Positions 57,315 to 64,000 of a DNA stretch of 64,000 bases are shown in pieces. Under the pieces are notes generated by a model. That model did not search any database. It was given only the letters and a program-made list of their open reading frames with translations, and was not told where the DNA came from. Origin of the DNA: Umbelopsis ramanniana AG (Eukaryota > Mucoromycota > Umbelopsidomycetes > Umbelopsidales > Umbelopsidaceae); NCBI RefSeq assembly GCF_025399195.1, contig NW_026252104.1, positions 62,001-126,000 of the forward strand, given 5' to 3'. Both the position numbers and the translations under genes were made by a program. The first letter of the stretch is position 1, and the number at the start of each line of letters is the position of its first letter.

Positions 57315-59427
57315 CTAAGGGCAGTTGGAAGCATCTTGGTCGATGCAAGAAACAGCAGTAGCCCACTGTTCGACTCCTCCAATGGTGAGGACAGCCTTGA
57401 GAATAGCGGCAATACCTTGACCAGCAACGAGACCTCCAGCAGCTGCGTACATGAAGTTATCGTAGTCAGTGGCACGAATGCGCTTCCAGATCTTTCCTGC
57501 TGTCCAGCCAGCAACCATAGCAATAGGGACTTCAGGGGCAGTGTTAATGAAACCGACACCGACGGCAGAGACGGATGGCCAGAAACGGTGATACTTCTCG
57601 GGAACGAAGAAGAACTTGACGGCAGGGAAAATGATACCAATAGCAGCACAGACACCGGTAATAATGGCAGATTCACGAGGAATGCCTTCACCACCGGTAA
57701 GCAAAAGAGTGACGTTCTTCCAGGCGTTAACAGCAACGAGACCGAATTCACATTTACTGTTGATGAAAACAAGGTCAGTCAATTAAAACACATTCTTAGT
57801 AGCATATTCCGCAAAATGAAACTTACACATTAGGATCGGTGTCGATAATGCATGGCCATGCCTTTGCGAACAAGATGAAAAGACCAACACTGATACCAAC
57901 AGCAAAGAAAGAAGCAACCAACTGAGCGTAGAACTGAGAGCGAGGGGAGGCACCAACCAATTGACCAGTCTTCAAATCACCAACCATATCGACAGCCTGA
58001 GCAGCTGCGGAGGCGGAGATGTTACCGGCGGAAAGGTTGTTCTTTTGAAGCTGGTACAAGCTGCCAGCGGGAATAGGGGCGAAGATAAGTTGGGTGATTT
58101 TGCCGACAGCTCCAGTAGGGTTGATATCAGTTTCACCAGAGGCTTGGAGACCGACGAAGGACAGAATAAAGGCAAGAACGATGGCCAAAATGCTTTGGTA
58201 TACAGCCATTCCGAATAATTTACCCATAACAGCGCAAGTCATGATAGAAGAAGCGAGAGTACCTCCAACCCACCAGGTCATAGGGACGAGCTCTTCTGCG
58301 GCATACTGGTTATCCTCAACAATGTTCTCAGAGGTATTCTTGGGTGTCTTCTTGGTGACCTTGTAGTAAATCTTCTTAATTTCAACACCAGCTTGCTGGA
58401 ATCCACGCCAGAGGGACTTATAACGGACAAGAACTTCGGTCAAAGTAGCAAAGACCATGAGAGCAATACCGGGCCACAAAAAGAAAGATTGAGCAGTAGG
58501 ACCAGCGGCTTTGAAACCGTATCCACCAACAAGATAACCTCTTTGAACAAGAGCGGGACCAATGATACCGAAAGGAAGCAATTGTCCAACGAAGAAGGCC
58601 CATACAGTAGATCCGGGAGTCATAAGACCGGCACCGAAGAAAGGCATATCCCAGGTGAAAGACCAACCCCAATCAGCATCAGCAGACATCAAAGGAGCAT
58701 AGTTAGCATCATGACCGATCCACCAGAGAATATGAATAGTATCGAAGAAAGGAACCCAATAAGCAATCAATGCCCAGAGGAAGGAAGTGGCGAACCAAAT
58801 ACCCATCCATTTTGCCTTGGCCATAGCTTGCTTCTCACCATCAGCAGAGTTGTGAAGAGAGATAATAGTGTTAGCAGTAGCACGAGGGGTAGGGAAGACA
58901 AGGTCTTGGTTAACGACGAAATGTTGACGAAGAGGAACAGCGAAGAAGAGACCATAGAAAGCTGCACAAAGGGTCCAAACAACAAGAGTACCAGCATCTT
59001 GCTCCGGGGTGGTCATAAGTCCAAGCTTGTACATGGCGGGGATACCGGCGACGAAACCTGCGGACAAACCGCCAGCGGTTGTTGCAGCAGATTGAGCGGA
59101 ACAGTTTTCCTTAGGGCCAAAGTAACCACCACCCCACTTTGGTGGCAAAGTTCTGGAAAGAGGCTTGAGAATGGCAAAAGAGAAGATAGCACCAAACAAG
59201 GAGGCACCAAATGTCCAACCAATCTTCAGACCAAGGTAAGTATTAGATGCAGCAATAACACATCCCAAGAGAGATCCGACGATGGAAGCTCTCCATGTGA
59301 ATTGATACTCCTCAACAAACTCGGAAGCGACGGATTGAACTTCAGGAATAGTTTGCTTATACTCGTCTCGGACATCTTCGGTCAGAGATGTGTCGTGCTC
59401 GACCTTCTCATCGTAGTTGGTCGCCAT
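57315..59427 (-). CDS. OPT-family oligopeptide/metal-chelate transporter
   Basis: Predicted 680-aa proton-coupled transporter of the oligopeptide transporter superfamily. Exons on minus: 59427-57827 and 57756-57315. About 15 membrane segments. Seen: FTWRASIVGSLLGCVIAASN, TYLGLKIGWTFGASLFGAIF, GGGYFGPKENCSAQSAATTA, FPTPRATANTIISLH, SGETDINPTGAVGKITQLIF, MVGDLKTGQLVGASPRSQFY; the SGxTxxNPxGAVGKxTQ and DLKTGxxxGxxPRxQ motifs are diagnostic of the OPT branch that includes fungal and plant YSL/bacterial-like members rather than the classic Opt1 peptide transporters. The substrate may be a small peptide, siderophore or metal chelate. ATG at 59427 chosen; the frame upstream to 59580 lies in the promoter and 5' leader (TATA box at 59495-59504). 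Confidence 0.92.
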
Positions 59428-59494
59428 CTGTACTAGTAGAGAAAAGGACACAAGAGAGATAGGATCAAGATGGGGGGCGTACGAAAATACAGGG

Positions 59495-59504
59495 ATTTTA
59501 TATA
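59495..59504 (-). promoter_or_regulatory. TATA box of the OPT transporter gene
   Basis: TATATAAAAT on the minus strand, 68 nt before the ATG at 59427, which supports that ATG against longer frames. Confidence 0.5.
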
Positions 59505-60541
59505 TGTGATGGAATTGGCCTGTAGCTGGGTTTCTATCAAAAAATTTAAAATTATCGCTGATTGTGGTGATTGGTACCAAATAAAGTTGTATGCTCGTCT
59601 AGAGCGCACCTTCAGACGGGGCTCGTCATATGCTTTGACCTCTATCTGTGAATGAAAAAGGCCGTCTTTCCCCAGAGTTGACTTGTGCGCCTCAACTAAA
59701 TACATAATTCATGAGTAGAAGTTGACAACTTGTTATTGTATTCCTAAACTTGCACAACTACCAGGTAAAAAATTATTCGGTTCGAGGTGGTACTGGCAAC
59801 AAACACATTTTGTCAAGATGGCGCGCCACCAAGGCCGATAAATTTCTCACCTTTCCTATAAAATTTGTTGGCACATTGCTTTATTTAGGCAAGGTTCTCT
59901 GCCACGAGAAACCGAGGAAAGCCACGGTCATTGCCAAGTTATCGCCACCTATCATCCCATTCATTCCGTGTTTGGAGAACCATACTGATCTGATATCAAA
60001 CGTTCGTTTCCATGCAGCTGGACTACATTTCGGCTCCCATTATTACTCATCTCTTGTCGGCTATTTTTGACTACACCAATCATGGAGTTTTTCGAGCTGA
60101 GAATTAGTCGGGGACTTGATCGGTTTTAAGCATTGGCTATCCAAATGCAGCAGATTGTTACAATTTTGGCAAAGTTCCTGGCAATAAGGTTCATAGAAAA
60201 CTGATTCTATGGAGATTAAAAGAGGTTGACTTTCTATCTTTGATATCGCCAGCATAGATAGACCGTGTGACCTACCTATAACGATTTAATCGGGCTACTT
60301 TCTAGTCGTGAACTTCTCAACCTTCTATCGTCAAAAGATTGGCGCCCAGCCGAAGTCAAAGTAGCTCCTCCATAATACCCTTTTAGCCAATATTGCCATA
60401 TAGAAAACGAGAGTGTGTCTCTTTCATTTAGTTTTTTTTTTTTGTAGAACTTTTTTTTTTACAGCGCGGAAATGGTGTTCAATTTGAAAGCGTATGACAA
60501 ACAGTGGTGAAACGCAAAAAAAAAAAAAAAAAACTTTTTTT
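59505..60541. other. Spacer upstream of OPT gene, 3' of cyclin gene
   Basis: About 1 kb. Frames at 59750-60070 (+) and 60061-60255 (-) lack recognisable domains. There are homopolymer runs at 60431-60461 (T) and an A18 run at 60516-60533 followed by CT7, directly behind the stop codon of the cyclin gene on its 3' side. Confidence 0.45.
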
Positions 60542-63299
60542 CTAATTGATAATGGCCTTTCCCAAAGTAACAAATGCAAGGTCACTATTACATTTTCGGA
60601 AATCATCGATGTTGTCGAAAATGTTCCCTCCTACCCCGCCGAAAGGCCCTGTAGTTGTGGAAGTGATAAGCAGCTGAGAAGACTCCGCCGTGGTAACAAT
60701 TTTACTAAGATCGTGAAAGGTTTCAGATTGCTTCCAACCATGGCGACTGGAGCAAGCTTCCAACTTGCCGGCTTTCTTGGCGCTCAACATGGTACAAGAT
60801 TCAAAATGTTGGGTGAGAGCTGCTTTATCGGGCGTACCATTGTCGTCCTGGCTGAGCCCCGGGTTGCGATTTATTTCATTGGACCCTCGATGCTGGTTCG
60901 TACCTGATGACTTTGAATAGCTTGAAACCTTCTCCTGGAATCTTTGTGTCATGGCTCGACCCCGGAGCTTGAAATACTCGGTGGCAAACAATGAACTTTT
61001 AATGGAGACATCATAATTCAGCGCTCGAATGAAAAATCTCTCCAAAGTATTCCTAGGTAAGCGTGAAAGATGTTAATGGTATACTTCTTCACAAAGAAAT
61101 GTTGGCTTCAGTCATGAAAGTCAACATTACATGTAACGAACTCCTATTTCAGGAAACAGACTGATGAAGTCTATGTTGTACACGGCACAGTCATCCCAAA
61201 CTTTGACGGCAAGAAGGAGAGCACCAAGTATTGTGAGTCTCCAGTTGCCATCATACAAATCGATTTTGGAAGATTTGAGCATACGCTCAATGTAAATCAA
61301 GGTAATGATGGCACATTCAGCTCTGAGCTACAGAAAAATGAGATGATGGAACCATATATGATCTAAAATATCGCGTGATTGATCTTACCTCTCCGCATTC
61401 GAAAACGTAGGCAAGCTGCTCGTGAATCTGGCGCCACTTAGTATATGGAACATTGCCATATGGTCCCCTATGCGATGCTTCCCTATATAGTAGTACGGAG
61501 TCTGTAGAAAATCTGAGCGAGGCGTGATTGTTACAAATGATCTCGTATATAACGTCCGCAACACATTTGACAGTCAGATCAACGTTGCCTTTACTTATGG
61601 TCGCATCCACTGTTAACAATGAGCTTGTAGAGTTGCTCTTCACCAAGGACTTTAGGCTTGGTTTACTAACAGTATCTCCCGTGGCGGCTGCCGCAGCGTG
61701 AGATGCTGAAATGTTGATATATGGCGGAGCTTCTTGAGATGCGATCTGACTTTCCGTTTTGCTAGATTTTACCATTCCTGGTTTTATGGTTTGCTCCATT
61801 AGGTCTTCAGTTGTGATGCTATTTGATTCATCCTCAGAACTGTCGGAAAAGTGCACGTCCGGAAAGCTGAAAACTTCTTCTCGCTTCATGAAGTCAGACA
61901 TCGACATGGGCTGTGCCATGCCGAATTCGTCCGCCTGGCTACTTGATGAGCTGCTAGTTGATTGGCTACGGGTGGTAATGGCATTGCTAGAAAAGTCATC
62001 GCTGATAGACACGGGCTTGCGCACTACTTTTGGATGTGGCTTGTGTGGGCTTTGAATTTCCGAGAGACTCATGGCCGGTGAGCTGATTGTTTCTGGAGAC
62101 TCTGTGACAGTATCAAGGTTGGATGCAGTATCATCGTTATTACTTTCTTCAAAGCGATCACTGGACTTCTTCTGCTTCAAAGGTTGTCGTTTGATTGCGT
62201 ACTGGCTGACACCGATGACTGTCTTCGCCCTGGTCAGGGTTTTCATACCCGCAGGTTTAAGAGAACTGTTTGGTGAAGCTAGATTACTTTCTGCGATGTC
62301 TTGTGTTGAATCTTGCTGGTTGATGTTGCGAGAAGGGTTGATTTTGGATGCACAACTTCGCGTTCTTCGTAATGATTTTGACTTCACTAGAGTGACAGCT
62401 TGACGTGTGCGGACCGCTAAACTTGATCTTCGTTCCAAGTTGGACGTAATTTGAACAGTGTGCCTTTTCTGAGCCTTTTCACTTGAAAGCCTCAATTTAG
62501 TCAATTCGACTTTCTTATTCGTTTCTAACGCTATCATACTTGAGCCTTGTCCAACGGGAGTGACTTGAGCGTCTTCAAAATCACGATCAATATCTCTGGG
62601 AATGGTATAGGACTTGACTAGTTTTCCAGGACTACGGGAAATGTCAGCAGCCGTCTCTTCATCGGTTTTAGATACTGGTCGTATGGTGGACCGACTTCCG
62701 AAAAGCCAGTCTGTCACTAGGCTTTTCAACTTGGACCCACTCTTCTTATAGCCTCGGCTTTTGTTTGACGACTTTGCTCCATCTCCTCCTTCTCGTGTTG
62801 TGGACATTTTTGTATATCGTTTAAGATTAGGTGCTGTCATTGATTTGGACATGGGTTTGCGTATGGTAGATTGAATTGGCATATTACTTTCATCCTCCTG
62901 ACGGCCTTCACTAGCTGTTGTATTATCCTCAATGGCCACAGTTGTTTTTTCATATTTAAATGCTTGAGCCAACACCTCCATTACAGCAGGTATATCGCCT
63001 TTGGGTATAACAGATGTGAGAACCTCGGATATGCGGGGTAAAGCATCAATGATGGTATTATTGTTATCTTCTTGAATGGCAGGTAAAGCTGCCGAAAAGT
63101 GAGTGGATTGCGCAGTTGATGAAGCATAGCCTGAATCAACTACAGGACTATATATGTCTGGCTTTGCTGTTCTGTTGATGTCGACATGAAGTCTAGGCGT
63201 CTTTCCATCAAGTACCTCAACAGACAGAGGCTGTGTATATTCAGTAGTGGCAACACAACCAATCTTTGGTTGTCTTTTTTTGAACCCAAAGGTGTACAT
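60542..63299 (-). CDS. Cyclin Y (CCNY)-like protein with long disordered N-terminus
   Basis: Predicted 872-aa protein. Exons on minus: 63299-61389, 61327-61131, 61052-60542. The first 570 residues are disordered, Ser/Thr/Lys-rich, with many SP/TP sites and basic patches. The cyclin box spans about residues 580-745: WRQIHEQLAYVFECGELRAE, CAIITLIYIERMLKSSKIDL, NWRLTILGALLLAVKVWDD, YNIDFISLFPEIGVRYMNTL, ERFFIRALNYDVSIKSSLFA, TEYFKLR. The ELRAECAIIT and LLAxKVWDDxAVxNxD wording is that of cyclin Y, the partner of PCTAIRE/PFTAIRE-type CDKs, in animals at the plasma membrane. In fungi a Pho85-type kinase is a possible partner (inference). No N-myristoylation Gly follows Met. A C-terminal Ser-rich tail of about 120 residues ends the protein. 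Confidence 0.87.
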
Positions 63300-64000
63300 T
63301 GAATAATTTCCGTTGCGAGTTGTTCTTTGACTATTTGTTTGAAGTGGCTATTCACTATGTCGTCGTTTAGATTTGATTGAGTTCAGAAGTATTGAACAAT
63401 GAATAGTGAGTGTCAGCAAGTGTGATGTGCCTATACGCCGAAAAAAATGAAAGGAATGGTATGGGTACTCTGGCTATAATTGATAAAGGAGTGTTTGGGG
63501 TGCTAGCAAAGAGAAAAGAAGCAAAGTAAAGAAAGCAGGCTGAATGAAAACCACAAAAATAGTAGTAGTGTACCTTGATTTGATGATTGTGGAAATTTCA
63601 GATCATTGATACTCGGGGACTTATCTGATATCATTCTGGCCTGTGGGTTTCCACATCTTCTTGCTCAAGTCACCGCGTGCCCGTGATTACAGTACAGTAG
63701 CAGGGCCGGAGAATATCACTAGTATGCAGTTGACCAAAATAAGAATGTCTTTTAGAAATTTGACTGACAGAGATGGAATAGGCCCGACGCACAGACATTC
63801 CTCATTCCTCTAATTTTATACATTATGCCCCCCCCTCCTCTGCTTTGAACTAGACCCACAAGTCGATGTGCATCCTAATGTTATACAAATCGTGGGAATG
63901 GATATTCATTATGTACGCAATTCCATGACACATCGTGCCATGAGATACTGTGATAATTTTCAATGCTTGCGTTGAATTAAGACAACGTTCGTTCTACCTT
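63300..64000. other. Upstream region of cyclin gene to window end
   Basis: About 700 nt, holding the promoter of the cyclin Y-like gene. Contains a C-rich stretch (CCCCCCCTCCTC near 63826). No frame over 60 codons with protein features; a neighbouring gene may begin beyond the window. Confidence 0.4.

Noticed and set aside
58393-59436. 347-codon forward frame opposite the OPT gene
   Set aside because: Antisense shadow of a conserved transporter, low-complexity composition, no domain.
60516-60533. A18 run near the cyclin gene as evidence of a retroposed copy
   Set aside because: The cyclin gene has introns and the run lies on its 3' side as T on the coding strand, so it is not a poly(A) tail of a retrogene.

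Overview
The window is nuclear DNA of a filamentous early-diverging fungus, most likely a mucoromycete. About 28 protein-coding genes lie on both strands without operon-like order. Nearly all are cut by short GT-AG introns of about 55-120 nt, and several have very small exons. Families point to a fungus (cell-wall-integrity MAP kinase, Pumilio protein, NCS1 permease, OPT transporter, CBM1 cellulose-binding module, metacaspase). SAMHD1-, CHMP7-, cyclin Y- and LARGE-type genes, often missing in yeasts, fit an early-diverging lineage. The species cannot be named from the sequence. All gene models were spliced by eye; exon sums give intact reading frames.

Layout. 0.9-8 kb: NCS1 permease, secreted M13 metallopeptidase (reverse), HUT1-type nucleotide-sugar transporter. 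8-20 kb: farnesylatable type I DnaJ, CHMP7/ESCRT-III protein, metacaspase (all reverse), Nup42-type nucleoporin (forward), Pumilio protein (reverse). 21-24 kb: GH48-CBM1 cellulase (reverse) in a large spacer. 25-28 kb: a chimeric gene joining a transposase-type helix-turn-helix N-terminus to a serine beta-lactamase fold that has lost its catalytic residues. 28-36 kb: sugar transporter, SND2/TMEM208, CstF64, SAMHD1-like hydrolase and SDR enzyme. 37-47 kb: Slt2-type MAP kinase, GT49 glycosyltransferase, HAD hydrolase, MiT-like bHLH factor, pyrroline-5-carboxylate reductase. 48-55 kb: Rua1-domain protein, DHHC palmitoyltransferase, saccharopine-dehydrogenase-like reductase, RPB11, LSM4. 55-64 kb: gene-poor stretch with one doubtful small ORF, OPT transporter, cyclin Y-like protein.

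Most genes are unrelated housekeeping or nutrient-uptake functions. Themes recur: mRNA fate (Pumilio, CstF64, LSM4, RPB11, Nup42), secretory and membrane pathway (SND2, HUT1, GT49, DHHC, CHMP7), nutrient uptake (NCS1, sugar MFS, OPT) and stress or cell-wall response (MAP kinase, DnaJ, metacaspase). Some genes are head to head with very short shared promoters (CstF64/SAMHD1; DHHC/reductase).

The most unusual objects are the HTH/pseudo-beta-lactamase chimera at 25.1-27.5 kb with a possible transposon end upstream, the GH48 cellulase, and a set of micro-exons (9 and 15 nt, and a coding exon consisting only of the start codon).
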